NCBI GenBank assembly: GCA_017478515.1
Contig: JAFVDH010000008.1
Span: 23,363-87,362, forward strand
DNA length: 64,000 nt
Reading direction: 5' to 3'
Source of the DNA: a bacterium
GTDB taxonomy: Bacteria > Cyanobacteriota > Vampirovibrionia > Gastranaerophilales > Gastranaerophilaceae
The notes under the pieces were generated by a model. The model saw only the letters and a program-made list of their open reading frames with translations. It did not search any database and was not told the origin of the DNA. Below are positions 36,501-45,992 of this stretch, piece by piece (positions within the stretch are counted from its first letter, which is position 1; every line of letters begins with the position of its first letter). The translations under genes and the position numbers were made by a program.

Positions 36501-36737
36501 GTGATAACAGATTTTAGTGAAAGCGATAAAAAGGATTTTACAGTGATTAAAACTAGCGAAAACAAGGATTTGTTTAAAGAAAAACTTCTAACTGCAGATG
36601 TTTTTGAGTCATCAAAAAAAGTTTACGTAAAGAATCTTTGGAATGAAACGCAAGATATTGAAATAACTCTTGATTTCATTACATACGGCAGTAATTTAGT
36701 AAAGAAATTATTATCTAAGGTTTTACCAAAACTTTAA
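36501..36737 (+). CDS. Possible small protein, unknown
   Basis: 78 aa with a GTG start (36501). Hydrophilic at first (ITDFSESDKKDFTVIKTSEN), then DVFESSKKVYVKNLWNETQDI and a hydrophobic helix at the end. The last 23 bases overlap the end of the convergent dehydrogenase gene. The ribosome site is weak. It could be real, since the gap it fills is otherwise over 390 bases, but certainty is low. Confidence 0.35.
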   Translation: MITDFSESDKKDFTVIKTSENKDLFKEKLLTADVFESSKKVYVKNLWNETQDIEITLDFITYGSNLVKKLLSKVLPKL

Positions 36738-37752
36738 TTACATTACCTTCAATATGTTTTTGCATTGCGTAATTTAGTTTGTCGAGAGAAACTTGTTCCG
36801 TAATAAGCTTTTTGACGTCCATTTTATGAGAAGATATTAAATCAAGCGATTTTCTGACAAATTCGGGCGTATGGTGAAACACGCTCAAAATTTTAATATC
36901 TCCATAGTGCATTTTAACGGTTGAAAGACGGACTTCAGAGCCCTTTTTGCAACCTCCGAAGAAATGTACTGTTCCTCCGGGACGAACTATGGAAAAAACT
37001 TGTTCCCAAATTTCTGGTAGGCCTACGCATTCTATTGCTATATCAAGTCCTTTTCCCTCTTCTGAGAATGCTTTAAATACTTCTTCTGCATTTTTGGTTT
37101 TGGTTAAATCTACTATTTCATCGGCATCGGCAAAATCTTTTGCAAGTTTTAATTTTAGGGGATTTCTTCCGCCTACTATTACTCTTGCTCCTTTTAATTT
37201 TGCATATTTAGCAAACATTAATCCAATAGGCCCGATACCTATAATTCCGACAGATTGACCCTCTTTTATATCTGTTCTTTCGGCTCCATGAACCACATTT
37301 GCCAGAGGTTCTGTAAATGCAGCTTCTTCAAAACTTAAATCGTCAGGAATTTTTATCATGTTTTTTTCGACAATTCTTGCAGGAACTGTAATGTATTCGG
37401 CATAAGCACCATTTAAAAATTCCAAATTTTCGCATAAATTAAATTGTCCTTTTTTGCAGTAAAAACATTCTCCGCATGGTGCTGAGTTTGCGGCTACAAC
37501 ACGGTCTCCTACTTTAAAGTTTTCTACTCCATCACCAAGTTTTTCAATTATGCCGCTGAATTCATGACCAAATCCTGATGGTATTTTTTTTATTAATACA
37601 GGATGTCCTCTTCTAAATGTTTTTACATCTGTTCCGCAGGTAAGTGCGGCTTTGATTTTTACGAGAACTTCTCCTTTTTCAGGTTCTTTAATAGGAACTT
37701 CTTCATATCTTATATCTTCAGGTGCATAAAATTGAATTGCTTTCATCAACAT
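36715..37752 (-). CDS. Zinc-dependent alcohol/polyol dehydrogenase family protein (first of two)
   Basis: 345 aa, medium-chain dehydrogenase. Catalytic zinc ligands: Cys in LTCGTDVK, the GHEF pair and the Glu in TEPLANVVHG. The structural zinc loop CGECFYCKKGQFNLC has four cysteines. The NAD-binding Rossmann motif is VGIIGIGPIGLMFAKYA. Predicted to oxidise a polyol or a secondary alcohol. The start codon (or the ATG 6 bases inside, MKAIQF) touches the stop of the second dehydrogenase gene. Substrate unknown; sorbitol, threonine or glucose-like dehydrogenases are all in this family. Confidence 0.85.
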   Translation of the reverse strand: MLMKAIQFYAPEDIRYEEVPIKEPEKGEVLVKIKAALTCGTDVKTFRRGHPVLIKKIPSGFGHEFSGIIEKLGDGVENFKVGDRVVAANSAPCGECFYCKKGQFNLCENLEFLNGAYAEYITVPARIVEKNMIKIPDDLSFEEAAFTEPLANVVHGAERTDIKEGQSVGIIGIGPIGLMFAKYAKLKGARVIVGGRNPLKLKLAKDFADADEIVDLTKTKNAEEVFKAFSEEGKGLDIAIECVGLPEIWEQVFSIVRPGGTVHFFGGCKKGSEVRLSTVKMHYGDIKILSVFHHTPEFVRKSLDLISSHKMDVKKLITEQVSLDKLNYAMQKHIEGNVIKVLVKP

Positions 37753-38768
37753 TATTCCTTTATTTTTATATATGCTTTAAAAATTTTATTACTTACTGTA
37801 TCATCAAATGCCTGTTGAACATCATCAAGGCTGTACACGGTTGAAATATCTTTTACTTTTATCTTTCCTGTTTGCAGAAGTTCAAATGATGTTTTCAAAT
37901 CAACAGGTGCGGGAGAATAACTTCCAAATACGGTTAATTCTCTGTAGTAAATTTCATTATTACCATAGCCTTTGTTATTTGGTGTGCTGGCAAATACAAT
38001 TATTTTTCCGCCGTTTCTTACTGTTTTTAGGGCAAGTTCAATTGCTTTATCTGAGCCTGATGTCATAAATACTGCATCTACGCCCATATTATTTGTTTTT
38101 TCTTTTATAAATTGTTCACTTTTTTCAAAGTCGGAAGAGTTAAATGCGTCTATTCCTGCGTTACAGGCAAGATTTATTCTTTCTTCTATCAAGTCACAGC
38201 CAAATGTTTTGCATCCGTAGATTGCGTTAAACGCCTGTCCTGAAAGATAGCCTATCGAGCCTAGTCCTATAACAAGAACAGTTGAATTTTTATTTAAATC
38301 TGCTCTTTTTACAGCTCTTACTATGCAGCCTAAAGGTTCGTAGAAAGATATCTCTTCGTAAGTCATATTTTCAGGAATTTTATATGCTACATTTTTTAAA
38401 TGTTCTTCTGAAAGAAAAATGTATTCACTAAATCCTCCTGGAAAAATATTTGTGGTTTTGAAATGTTCACACATTGAATAGTGTTCGTTTTTACAATACT
38501 CACAGTTAAAACAAGGAATATGGTGTGAACTTACGATGTCATCATTAACTTTAAAATCTGTATCACTGTTGATTTCAACAATTTTTCCGACTATTTCATG
38601 TCCAAGTACAGTGCCGTCTTTGGCTTTGCCTGTTCTGAGTTTTACTATATCAGAACCGCATAGCCCGCATCCGTAAACCTGTACAATTGCCCCTTTTCTA
38701 TTGCTTAACTCTGGTTCTTTTATATCTTTTATTACGTTTTTATGATTTTCTACTACTGCTGATTTCAT
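37752..38768 (-). CDS. Zinc-dependent alcohol/polyol dehydrogenase family protein (second of two)
   Basis: 338 aa, same superfamily as its neighbour and next to it. It has CGLCGSDIVKL, GHEIVGKI and FYEPLGCIVRA for the catalytic zinc; CFNCEYCKNEHYSMC for the structural zinc; and VLVIGLGSIGYLSGQA for NAD. The two genes are adjacent and overlap by one base, forming an operon that reads from 38768 toward 36715. They may act in one pathway such as polyol or sugar-acid catabolism; the sequence does not fix the substrates. Confidence 0.85.
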   Translation of the reverse strand: MKSAVVENHKNVIKDIKEPELSNRKGAIVQVYGCGLCGSDIVKLRTGKAKDGTVLGHEIVGKIVEINSDTDFKVNDDIVSSHHIPCFNCEYCKNEHYSMCEHFKTTNIFPGGFSEYIFLSEEHLKNVAYKIPENMTYEEISFYEPLGCIVRAVKRADLNKNSTVLVIGLGSIGYLSGQAFNAIYGCKTFGCDLIEERINLACNAGIDAFNSSDFEKSEQFIKEKTNNMGVDAVFMTSGSDKAIELALKTVRNGGKIIVFASTPNNKGYGNNEIYYRELTVFGSYSPAPVDLKTSFELLQTGKIKVKDISTVYSLDDVQQAFDDTVSNKIFKAYIKIKE

Positions 38769-38823
38769 ACATTTAGTTTATCACGAAATTTGCAAATCAA
38801 CATAAAAAAATATATAATTAGGT

Positions 38824-39834
38824 ATGACTATTATACGACGACTTTCTTTTCTTGACGGTTCAAAATTGAAGAAGATGATTGCTTTTCTCGGAAATGATGA
38901 GGCCGAAAGATTTATAAAAGTTATAATGAATAACTCAGGGGCTTTTATCCATCAATTTTTACCGCTAAAATACAAATTTTTGCCCGAGTCATTTGTGCTT
39001 GAAGAAGAAAAAGAAATTCATGGCGTCATAACTGTTACTCCTGCTGTCGGAAATTCTTACAAGCTTGCAATAACACGTCTTATGTTTGAAAAAAATTACT
39101 TTGAAGTCGGAAAACAGTTAATAGATTATACTATTTCCAAATACGGTTCAAAAGGGGCAGATACATTCATTGTTTCAATTGATGACACCCATGATGAACT
39201 GCTGAAATTATTTATGGATGGCTGCAATTTTAGACAATGCGGCAGTGAGGTTTTGTATAGAATGCCTAAAAAGGCTCATCGTATTAACAGAAATGAAAAT
39301 ATAATTTTTAGACCATTTAAAAATTCTGATGCCGAAACTGTTTGTAATATGTATAATAATTCTGTTATAAACCATTTTAGACCATCTTTGCTAAAACATA
39401 AAAATGAATTTAAAGATATTTTGTTTTGCGGTTTATCAAATAATTATGAATTGAAATATTTGATGGAAGACCTTAAGTCTAAACTTTCATTGGCTTATTT
39501 TTCTATTATAACTTTTGACAATATAAATTATACTGTGGATATTGTTGTTCAAGAGGGATATGATATTGATTACAGTCTTATTTTCGGGTTTATAAACAGA
39601 GAAATAAGAAGAAGAAAAAAGGAATTTACCATTTTTGTAAAGGTAAAAAAATACATAAAAGACTATGCTCGTCTAGAGGAATATTTGGCTAAAAAAGAAT
39701 GTACAGCTATTAGAAATCAATTAATTCTTGTAAGGGATTTTTATAAATTGGTTAAAGAAAAATCCAAAAATACAGGATTAGTTGTATTTAATGAAACAAA
39801 TAAAACTATTAGTACAAATTTTAAAATAAATTAA
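38824..39834 (+). CDS. Hypothetical protein, possibly two GNAT-like domains
   Basis: 336 aa. No signal or membrane segment. The first ~155 residues have beta-alpha alternation with ITVTPAVGNSYKLAITRLMF and a conserved-looking MDGCNFRQCGSEVLYRM, in the style of acetyltransferases where a strand is followed by a 'GF..' helix. A second such unit begins near 158 (NIIFRPFKNSDAETVCNMYN), typical of GNAT starts. No Ac-CoA-binding R/Q-x-x-G-x-G/A is obvious, so it may be a degenerate or altered GNAT pair. Start codon at 38824 follows AGGT. Confidence 0.5.
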   Translation: MTIIRRLSFLDGSKLKKMIAFLGNDEAERFIKVIMNNSGAFIHQFLPLKYKFLPESFVLEEEKEIHGVITVTPAVGNSYKLAITRLMFEKNYFEVGKQLIDYTISKYGSKGADTFIVSIDDTHDELLKLFMDGCNFRQCGSEVLYRMPKKAHRINRNENIIFRPFKNSDAETVCNMYNNSVINHFRPSLLKHKNEFKDILFCGLSNNYELKYLMEDLKSKLSLAYFSIITFDNINYTVDIVVQEGYDIDYSLIFGFINREIRRRKKEFTIFVKVKKYIKDYARLEEYLAKKECTAIRNQLILVRDFYKLVKEKSKNTGLVVFNETNKTISTNFKIN

Positions 39835-39843
39835 ATTTAGAAT

Positions 39844-39900
39844 AATTAACAAGGATTATTTAAACCGTAGTGTTAATAAGTTCTTGAATTCGTTGTTAAT
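39844..39900. terminator. Long-looped inverted repeat between convergent genes
   Basis: AATTAACAA and TTGTTAATT are separated by about 38 bases containing a further GTTAA. It lies between the 38824 gene and the metal-dependent hydrolase gene. Weak. Confidence 0.3.
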
Positions 39901-40574
39901 TAGAAGTGTGCAACTTCGTTTACATTCATAACAATACACTGTTTATCTAAATCCTCTATTAAGATTTTAAATTTTTCAACATCGGCTCTAATATGAGGGA
40001 AAGTATTGTAATGCATAGGTATAATTACCTCTGCCCCAAGCCATTCTGCCGCTTTAACTGCAGAGTTTATATCCATAGTGAAATGTCCGCCAATTGGTAA
40101 AATTGCGATATCTGGCTTATTCATTTCATGTATAATTTTCATTTCTTGATTTAAACATGTATCGCCGGCATGGAATATTTTTACGCCATTGATTTCAAAT
40201 AAGATACTGCAAGGACAACCCGCATATTGTCCGTCAGGTGTGGAACTAGAATGAAATGCAGGCAGAAATATTGCACTGCAATAATCATAATTAACCCATC
40301 CGCCAAGTCCTACGGGGTTTATAAATGCTCCTCTGTCGGCACAGTAATTCGCAAGTTCATATATGGCTGTAATTCTTGCTTCTTTTGCTTTTGCTATTTC
40401 TATTGCTGAACCTAAGTGGTCTGAATGTCCGTGAGTTACAAATATTTCTTTTATATCCAAATTTTTCCAGTTATATTTTGGAAATACGCCTAAAAACGGG
40501 TCAATTAATATATAATTTTCGTTGTTGTTAATTTCAAAAGCACTGTGTCCTAAATATCTTAAATCAAAAGCCAT
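39900..40574 (-). CDS. UPF0173-type metal-dependent hydrolase (beta-lactamase fold)
   Basis: 224 aa from the ATG at 40574, which has an AAGGAGA site; the open frame extends 65 codons further but that part reads across the intergenic region and the divergent gene start. Metallo-beta-lactamase motifs: DLRYLGHSAFEI at the start, THGHSDHLG (HxHxDH), AFHSSSTPDG, IFHAGDT and a final PMHYNTF. Family members are hydrolases of unclear substrate. It is divergent from ribD with 62 bases between starts. Confidence 0.88.
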   Translation of the reverse strand: MAFDLRYLGHSAFEINNNENYILIDPFLGVFPKYNWKNLDIKEIFVTHGHSDHLGSAIEIAKAKEARITAIYELANYCADRGAFINPVGLGGWVNYDYCSAIFLPAFHSSSTPDGQYAGCPCSILFEINGVKIFHAGDTCLNQEMKIIHEMNKPDIAILPIGGHFTMDINSAVKAAEWLGAEVIIPMHYNTFPHIRADVEKFKILIEDLDKQCIVMNVNEVAHF

Positions 40575-40636
40575 ATAGCTTATCTCCTTATTAAGTTTAT
40601 GTTTAAATTTAACATATTTTTTGTTAAAATACAAAT

Positions 40637-41731
40637 ATGTATGAAAACTATATGAAAGAATGTTTTGAACTTGCCAAAAAGGGTTTGGGAAAAACCTCTC
40701 CAAATCCGTTAGTCGGCTGTGTGGTTCTTGATAAAGACGGAAATAAAATTTCAACAGGGTATCATTCAAAATACGGCGAAAATCATGCAGAACGTGATGC
40801 TCTCTTAAAATTAAAAAACGGAGAAGAAGAGGGCGGAACTGTTATAGTAAACTTAGAACCATGTTCACATCACGGAAAAACCCCGCCATGTGTTGATTTG
40901 ATTATAGAAAGAAAAATTAAACGAGTCGTTTTTGCTATGAAAGACCCGAATCCTATTGTATCGAGTATTGAAAAACTTAAAAATAACGGCATTGAAGTGA
41001 TTTATGGTGTATTGGAAAATGAGGCGATGGATTTGAATGAGGTTTTTGTAACAAATATGCAGAAAAAAAGACCTTTTATTGCTTTAAAAACAGCAACAAC
41101 AATTGATGGTAAAATTTCAACAAGAACAGGTAGTTCAAAATGGATAACATCAAATAAATCAAGAGAAAAAGGCAGAGAATTAAGAACAATTTATGATGCG
41201 GTTTTGACTACTTCATCAACTGTTATTGCAGATAACCCGAATTTTAATAACGATTTTAAAATTTTATTAGACAGAAATTTGCGTGTTGATTTAGAAAAAA
41301 AATTTTTTAAATCAGGAAAAATTTTGGTAATTTATGACGAAAAGCTTAATAATTCTGTTATTGATAATAAAATATTTTGTTGTAAAAAAAATATTTCTGA
41401 ACAGCAATCAGAAAATATTGAATTTATTCCTTGTCCTGTCAAAAACGATAAAATTGATATAAATTCTATGCTGCAAATTCTGTTTGAAAGAAAAATAATG
41501 AGCATTTTTGTAGAAACAGGAGGCGTATTTAACGGTTCTATGATTGAGTCTGGGTTTGTTGATAAAATTTATCATTTTATAGCACCGAAAATTTTGGGGG
41601 ACAATTTTGGACAATCTGCTTTTAGCGGTAGAAGTATTGAGAATATAAATGATTGTATTAATTACGAAGTCCAAAATATTAAAAAACTTGAAAAAGATAT
41701 ATTGATAACATACAAAAGAGCGAACGGTTAA
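40637..41731 (+). CDS. ribD: Bifunctional diaminohydroxyphosphoribosylaminopyrimidine deaminase/reductase
   Basis: 364 aa. The N-terminal deaminase holds the zinc site: NHAERDALL (His-Ala-Glu), EPCSHHGKTPPC (Pro-Cys...Cys). The C-terminal reductase has TTIDGKISTRTGSSKWI and the NADPH-fold with VETGGVFNGSMIESG. It carries out the second and third steps from GTP to riboflavin. It stands alone without other rib genes; no FMN riboswitch is seen in its 62-base upstream region. It ends inside a strong terminator hairpin. Confidence 0.95.
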   Translation: MYENYMKECFELAKKGLGKTSPNPLVGCVVLDKDGNKISTGYHSKYGENHAERDALLKLKNGEEEGGTVIVNLEPCSHHGKTPPCVDLIIERKIKRVVFAMKDPNPIVSSIEKLKNNGIEVIYGVLENEAMDLNEVFVTNMQKKRPFIALKTATTIDGKISTRTGSSKWITSNKSREKGRELRTIYDAVLTTSSTVIADNPNFNNDFKILLDRNLRVDLEKKFFKSGKILVIYDEKLNNSVIDNKIFCCKKNISEQQSENIEFIPCPVKNDKIDINSMLQILFERKIMSIFVETGGVFNGSMIESGFVDKIYHFIAPKILGDNFGQSAFSGRSIENINDCINYEVQNIKKLEKDILITYKRANG

Positions 41732-41750
41732 AACCGTTCGCTCTTTTGTA
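41711..41750. terminator. Strong bidirectional terminator between ribD and thrC
   Basis: A perfect 19-bp stem (arms 41711-41729 and 41732-41750, loop AA), GC-rich in the middle (GAGCGAACGG), overlaps the ribD stop. On both strands the stem ends in CTTTTGTA. Confidence 0.85.
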
Positions 41751-41769
41751 TAAATTTTTATTGGTACTA

Positions 41770-42828
41770 TTATTTCAAATTCATAACTTTTAAGATTTCA
41801 TCAATATTTGCATCTGTTTTTGCGACATCTGCTTGGGAATACTTGATGGCACTGTCAGGGTCTTTTAGGCCGTTGCCTGTTAAAATACATGCAATTTTAG
41901 TACCCTCTTCAACAAGTCCCTCTTTAACCGCTTGAATTAATCCTGCAACTGAAGCTGCACTTGCAGGTTCACATAAAATACCCTCTGTTGATGCTATTAA
42001 TTTATATGCCTCAACTATTTTTTCATCATTTACGCAGCCAATTTTACCGCCTGATTTATCTCTTGCGTTTTCTGCTTGTTTCCAGCTTGCAGGGTTGCCT
42101 ATTCTGATTGCAGTTGCTATTGTTTCAGGTTTCATTATTCTTTCTCCTCTAACAATCGCTGCTGCTCCCTCTGCTTCATAACCCATCATTTTGGGTAATT
42201 TTGTATTGAGTTTTTGTGCATAATATTCTTCATAACCTTTCCAATATGCGGTTATGTTTCCTGCATTACCGACAGGTATAAAGTGATAATCCGGTGCATC
42301 TCCAAGTGCATCTGATATTTCAAATGCTCCTGTTTTTTGACCTTCTATTCTGTATGGGTTTACTGAATTTACAAGCGTTATAGGATGTTTGTCCGAAATC
42401 TCTCTGACAAATTCAAGAGCTTCATCAAAATTACCTTTTATTGCAATAATTTCAGCTCCGTACATCATTGCTTGAGATAATTTGCCAAGTGCTATGTAGC
42501 CGTCAGGAATTAATACATAAGTTTTTAAACCAGCTTTAGCTCCATAAGCCGCTGCTGCAGCACTCGTATTACCTGTGGATGCACAAATTATGGCGTTTGA
42601 ACCTGATTCTTTGGCTTTTGTTACGGCCATTGTCATCCCACGGTCTTTAAAACTTCCTGTTGGATTTGAACCCTCAAACTTCAAATATACTTCTGCTTTT
42701 ATTCCAATTGCTTTTGCTAAATTATCCGCTTTTATAAACGGCGTGTTTCCCTCATTAAGTGTAACAATTTCTGTTGTATCACTTACGGGAAGATATTTTC
42801 TGTATTTGTCAATCAATCCTTTATACAT
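41770..42828 (-). CDS. thrC: Threonine synthase
   Basis: 352 aa, the short bacterial/cyanobacterial form. The PLP lysine lies in [10 protein letters not shown] (near 61); [17 protein letters not shown] binds the phosphate of PLP; the substrate region [19 protein letters not shown] follows. It converts O-phosphohomoserine to threonine. Its start overlaps hom by 8 bases, so translation is coupled. A separate homoserine kinase gene is not in the operon. Confidence 0.96.
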   Translation of the reverse strand: MYKGLIDKYRKYLPVSDTTEIVTLNEGNTPFIKADNLAKAIGIKAEVYLKFEGSNPTGSFKDRGMTMAVTKAKESGSNAIICASTGNTSAAAAAYGAKAGLKTYVLIPDGYIALGKLSQAMMYGAEIIAIKGNFDEALEFVREISDKHPITLVNSVNPYRIEGQKTGAFEISDALGDAPDYHFIPVGNAGNITAYWKGYEEYYAQKLNTKLPKMMGYEAEGAAAIVRGERIMKPETIATAIRIGNPASWKQAENARDKSGGKIGCVNDEKIVEAYKLIASTEGILCEPASAASVAGLIQAVKEGLVEEGTKIACILTGNGLKDPDSAIKYSQADVAKTDANIDEILKVMNLK

Positions 42829-44098
42829 CTTCTGCCACCCTTATCATACTGTTTAATTTACTTATACAACCCTCTTTTTGTAATAAATCTATTACTTCTG
42901 AAATATCTTTTTCTTTGCAAAGTTCTGTAACTATAATAATATTTGCCGTGTTATCTTCTGAAACACCTTTTTGAAGTACGCTTGCCAAGCTTATTCCCTT
43001 ATCTGCACATATTAAACCTATTTTTCCGATTACTCCGACTTTGTTATTAACTGTTAGCGATAAATAATACTTGTTAATCGTATCGGAAATGTTTAAAACT
43101 TTAACGGTATTACTATGATTGCATCTCATCATTGGTAAAATATAATCCGTAGTGCCAATTTCATGAGAAAGCACAACAATGTCGCCTGCAACAGAGCTTG
43201 CTGTAGGAAATTCGCCTGCTCCAGGCCCTGAAAGTGTTACTTGTCCGATAGGAAATCCTGTTATTGTTACTGCATTTGTTACGTAATCAATATGTGCAAG
43301 TGTTGTGTTTTTGCTTACAAGCATAGGATGAACTCTTACATCTGCGGTGTTTTCGTCTTTCATTTCCGCATGGGCAATTAGTTTGATTTTGTAACCTAAT
43401 TCGTTTGCATATTTTATATCATTTGCCGTAACTTTGCTTATACCCTCTCTATAAATTTCATTGATTTTTATTCTTCTGTCCAGAGAAATTGTAGCTAAAG
43501 TTGCCAATTTGTATGCTGCATCAAAACCCTCAACATCAGCTGTTGGGTCTGCCTCTGCATAACCAAGTTTTTGGGCTTCTTTTAAAACTTCATCATAAGA
43601 TGAGTGTTCCATATCCATCTTTGTTAAAATGTAATTTGTTGTTCCGTTTAATATGGCTTCTATTTTATTAATCTTGTTTGCTGATAAAATCGTTTTTATC
43701 GGCATAATAAGAGGTATTCCGCCTGCTATAGCCCCCTCATAAAGGATAACTTTATTGTTTTTTTCGGCCAGGTCAAATAATTCTTCACCGTGTTTTGCAA
43801 GCAGTTCTTTGTTTGCCGTAACTACATGTTTGCCGTTTAAAATAGCTGTTGTGATAAGAGTCTTAGCGGGTTCTACGCCTCCTATAAGTTCAACAACAAC
43901 ATCAATGCTCTCATTATTAACAATTTCCATGGCATCTGTAGTTAGTAAGTTTGTATTTAAATTATCTATGTTTCTGGGTTTGTTTATATCTCTAACCGCA
44001 ATTTTAACAATTTCTATATTATCAAAACTCTGTAAAGTCTTATAAACACCGCTTGCAACTGTTCCTAAGCCTATTAAACCTATTTTTATCTTGCCCAT
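42821..44098 (-). CDS. hom: Homoserine dehydrogenase
   Basis: 425 aa. N-terminal NAD(P) domain [34 protein letters not shown], and the catalytic Lys/Asp region [20 protein letters not shown] with [21 protein letters not shown]. The last ~80 residues form an ACT domain ([17 protein letters not shown]), which usually gives threonine feedback control. It makes homoserine from aspartate semialdehyde, and is the first gene of hom-thrC. A possible attenuator precedes it. Confidence 0.96.
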   Translation of the reverse strand: MGKIKIGLIGLGTVASGVYKTLQSFDNIEIVKIAVRDINKPRNIDNLNTNLLTTDAMEIVNNESIDVVVELIGGVEPAKTLITTAILNGKHVVTANKELLAKHGEELFDLAEKNNKVILYEGAIAGGIPLIMPIKTILSANKINKIEAILNGTTNYILTKMDMEHSSYDEVLKEAQKLGYAEADPTADVEGFDAAYKLATLATISLDRRIKINEIYREGISKVTANDIKYANELGYKIKLIAHAEMKDENTADVRVHPMLVSKNTTLAHIDYVTNAVTITGFPIGQVTLSGPGAGEFPTASSVAGDIVVLSHEIGTTDYILPMMRCNHSNTVKVLNISDTINKYYLSLTVNNKVGVIGKIGLICADKGISLASVLQKGVSEDNTANIIIVTELCKEKDISEVIDLLQKEGCISKLNSMIRVAEDV

Positions 44099-44156
44099 AA
44101 ATACCCTTCGTACTAAATGTAAATTCTAATCTTTGATTATAATACAATAATTTTAC

Positions 44157-44184
44157 GCAAAAAAAAACCCTTTTTGAAAAGGGT
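44157..44184 (-). terminator. Terminator-like hairpin in the hom leader, possible attenuator
   Basis: Read on the minus strand, ACCCTTT and AAAGGGT pair with a 4-base loop and are followed by nine T. No minus-strand gene ends upstream (def is plus-strand), so the only transcript it could stop is a hom leader. A second hairpin (GGAATT/AATTCC, 44187-44205) precedes it. Confidence 0.55.
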
Positions 44185-44216
44185 CTGGAATTTTTTTTCA
44201 ATTCCTCGTGTGTAGA

Positions 44217-44248
44217 AGGTTAGTGTGTGTGGTAGGTTAGTGTGTGTG
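44217..44248. repeat. Two direct repeats of a GT-rich 15-mer
   Basis: AGGTTAGTGTGTGTG occurs at 44217-44231 and 44234-44248 (17-base period), inside the divergent region. Confidence 0.75.
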
Positions 44249-44411
44249 TTTAAAACTTTTTCTTTATAAAGACTTAACAAATTTTAGCCTTTTATAAATA
44301 ATTGAATTAATCCTCTCATTAGCCTCTTACTCTTATATAAAGTATTTTGGTTTTTGAAAATTGCAGCATGTATAAAATTTGTTACATTAGTTAATATTCA
44401 TGTTTCTTTAT

Positions 44412-44420
44412 GTGTTATAA
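44412..44420 (+). promoter_or_regulatory. Extended -10 promoter for def-fmt
   Basis: TGT followed by TATAAT, 20 bases before the def start codon. No good -35 is visible, which suits an extended -10 promoter. Confidence 0.5.
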
Positions 44421-44440
44421 TCTAAACAAAAGAGGTTTTT

Positions 44441-45022
44441 ATGGCAGTAAGAAAAGTACTAAGATATGGTGATCCGATATTAAGAACTCCGTCAAAAGAT
44501 GTTCATAAGGTTTCAAAAAAAATTCAAGAACTTGTGACTGATTTGCTTGAAACGATGTATGCTCAAAATGGTGTGGGTTTAGCTGCTCCGCAAATTGGTG
44601 AGAATTACAGAGTATTTGTTATTGACGTGTCTACAGGGGATGAACCGTTAAATCCTATTGTATTTATCAATCCTAAAATTATTAAAAAATCAGGTGCTGT
44701 CAGAAGTCATGAGGGCTGTTTAAGTTTTCCCGAAGCATATACAGATGTGAAAAGATATGCAAATGTTATGATTAAAGCAATGGACAGAAAGGGTAAATCT
44801 TTTGTTCTTGAGGCAAAAGACGGTTGTCTGCTTGCAAGAGCTATTCAACACGAATTTGACCATCTTGACGGTATATTATTTATTGACCATTCAATTAACA
44901 GATTTGAAACGGAAAGTATCTTGGAAAGTCTTGAATTTCCTCCGATAGAAGAAGATAAACTTATAGAAGAAAAAGAATTGGAAGAACAAATCAACGATGC
45001 AGAATCAGCAAAAGAAGATTAG
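44441..45022 (+). CDS. def: Peptide deformylase
   Basis: 193 aa. All three PDF motifs are present: GVGLAAPQIG, EGCLSFPE (metal Cys) and QHEFDHLDG (metal His pair and catalytic Glu). A Glu-rich C-terminal tail of ~25 residues follows (EEDKLIEEKELEEQ). It removes the formyl group from new N-termini on the ribosome. It overlaps fmt by 26 bases, the usual def-fmt pairing. Confidence 0.96.
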   Translation: MAVRKVLRYGDPILRTPSKDVHKVSKKIQELVTDLLETMYAQNGVGLAAPQIGENYRVFVIDVSTGDEPLNPIVFINPKIIKKSGAVRSHEGCLSFPEAYTDVKRYANVMIKAMDRKGKSFVLEAKDGCLLARAIQHEFDHLDGILFIDHSINRFETESILESLEFPPIEEDKLIEEKELEEQINDAESAKED

Positions 45023-45926
45023 TTTAATATATTTTGGAACGCCTCAAATTGCCGTAAAATCTTTGGAACATTTTATAAATTCTGATGATTTTGAGGTATT
45101 GGCTGTTGTTACTCAACCTGACAGGCCAAAAGGCAGAGGACATCATTTAACCCCGTCTCCGGTTAAGGAAACTGCTTTAAAATATGATATTCCAGTGTTT
45201 CAGCCCTCATCTATAAGAAAAGAGTTTGATATTCAAAATGAACTAAAATCATTAAATCCTGATTTCTTTGTAACTTTTGCTTTTGGTCAAATTTTATCTC
45301 AAGAAGTTTTGGATATTCCTAAGTTTGAAACTATTAATCTTCATGCCTCATTATTGCCGAGATATCGTGGTGCAAATCCTATCCAGCGGGCAATAATTAA
45401 TGGTGATGAAGAAACAGGTATCTGTACAATGATAACTGAACTGGGGCTCGATTGCGGAGATATTTGTATCAAGTATCCTATAAAACTTACGGATGAAATG
45501 AATTGTGAAGATTTGGCATGTGAAATTTCTCAAAGTTCTCCTGAACTTTTGGATAAAACGCTAAAAGGTCTTTATAATAAAACTCTTACTCCGATAAAAC
45601 AGCCTGAGGATGGTGTTTGTATTGCTAAAAAAATAACAAAGGAAGAATGTAAAATCAATTGGGATTGTGATGCAAAATCAATTCATAACCTTGTTAGAGG
45701 GGTGTATAATTCTCCTTGTGCGTATTTTGAGTATCAAGGAAAAATTATAAAAGTTTTGGAAACACAAGTTATTGAAAAAACGGCAAAGGCTGGAGAATTC
45801 TTGTGTGCGACAAAAGACGGACTTGAAGTTGGATGTAAAAATAATTGTTTACTTCTGAAAAAAGTTAAACCTGAAGGTAAAAGCGTCATGTCTGCGTCTG
45901 ATTGGTATCGTGGACTAAAAAAGTAA
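44997..45926 (+). CDS. fmt: Methionyl-tRNA formyltransferase
   Basis: 309 aa. It has IYFGTPQIAVKSLE, QPDRPKGRGHHLTPSPVKE (loop for tRNA), and the catalytic NLHASLLPRYRGANPIQ, followed by the C-terminal OB-like domain. It formylates initiator Met-tRNA using 10-formyl-THF. The start overlaps the end of def by 26 bases in another frame; a later start is not supported because residues near the N-terminus belong to the Rossmann strand. Confidence 0.95.
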   Translation: MQNQQKKISLIYFGTPQIAVKSLEHFINSDDFEVLAVVTQPDRPKGRGHHLTPSPVKETALKYDIPVFQPSSIRKEFDIQNELKSLNPDFFVTFAFGQILSQEVLDIPKFETINLHASLLPRYRGANPIQRAIINGDEETGICTMITELGLDCGDICIKYPIKLTDEMNCEDLACEISQSSPELLDKTLKGLYNKTLTPIKQPEDGVCIAKKITKEECKINWDCDAKSIHNLVRGVYNSPCAYFEYQGKIIKVLETQVIEKTAKAGEFLCATKDGLEVGCKNNCLLLKKVKPEGKSVMSASDWYRGLKK

Positions 45927-45992
45927 ATATATATTAGCTTTTCGTCATATATTGATTGTTCTTAATAAATAATTATAAAAACAGAGGTTAAA

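Larger units (their letters stand above)
44137..44280 (-). promoter_or_regulatory. Possible leader reading frame rich in threonine codons, before hom
   Basis: A TTG at 44280 opens a 47-codon frame with five threonine codons in 13 positions (residues 12-24: THTNLPHTLTFYT). It ends beyond the terminator-like hairpin, which is not the classical geometry of an attenuator peptide. The threonine bias partly comes from the CA-repeats of the minus strand. Speculative. Confidence 0.25.
44099..44440. other. Divergent regulatory region between hom and def
   Basis: 342 bases without a normal gene. Toward def, TGTTATAAT at 44412-44420 is an extended -10 element. Toward hom there are: GT-rich repeats, a possible threonine-rich short frame (44137-44280), a hairpin (44187-44205) and a terminator-like hairpin (44157-44184). 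The parts are listed separately. Confidence 0.6.

Noticed and set aside
36501..36737. Strong claim for the 78-aa protein
   Set aside because: Kept only at low confidence: GTG start, weak ribosome site, overlap with the convergent gene end.
40574..40769. 289-aa form of the metal-dependent hydrolase
   Set aside because: The extra 65 residues cross into the divergent ribD start; the ATG at 40574 has a proper ribosome site and starts at the family's first strand.
44137..44280. Confirmed threonine leader peptide
   Set aside because: The threonine codons come partly from CA repeats, the start is TTG and the frame passes the hairpin; reported only as possible.
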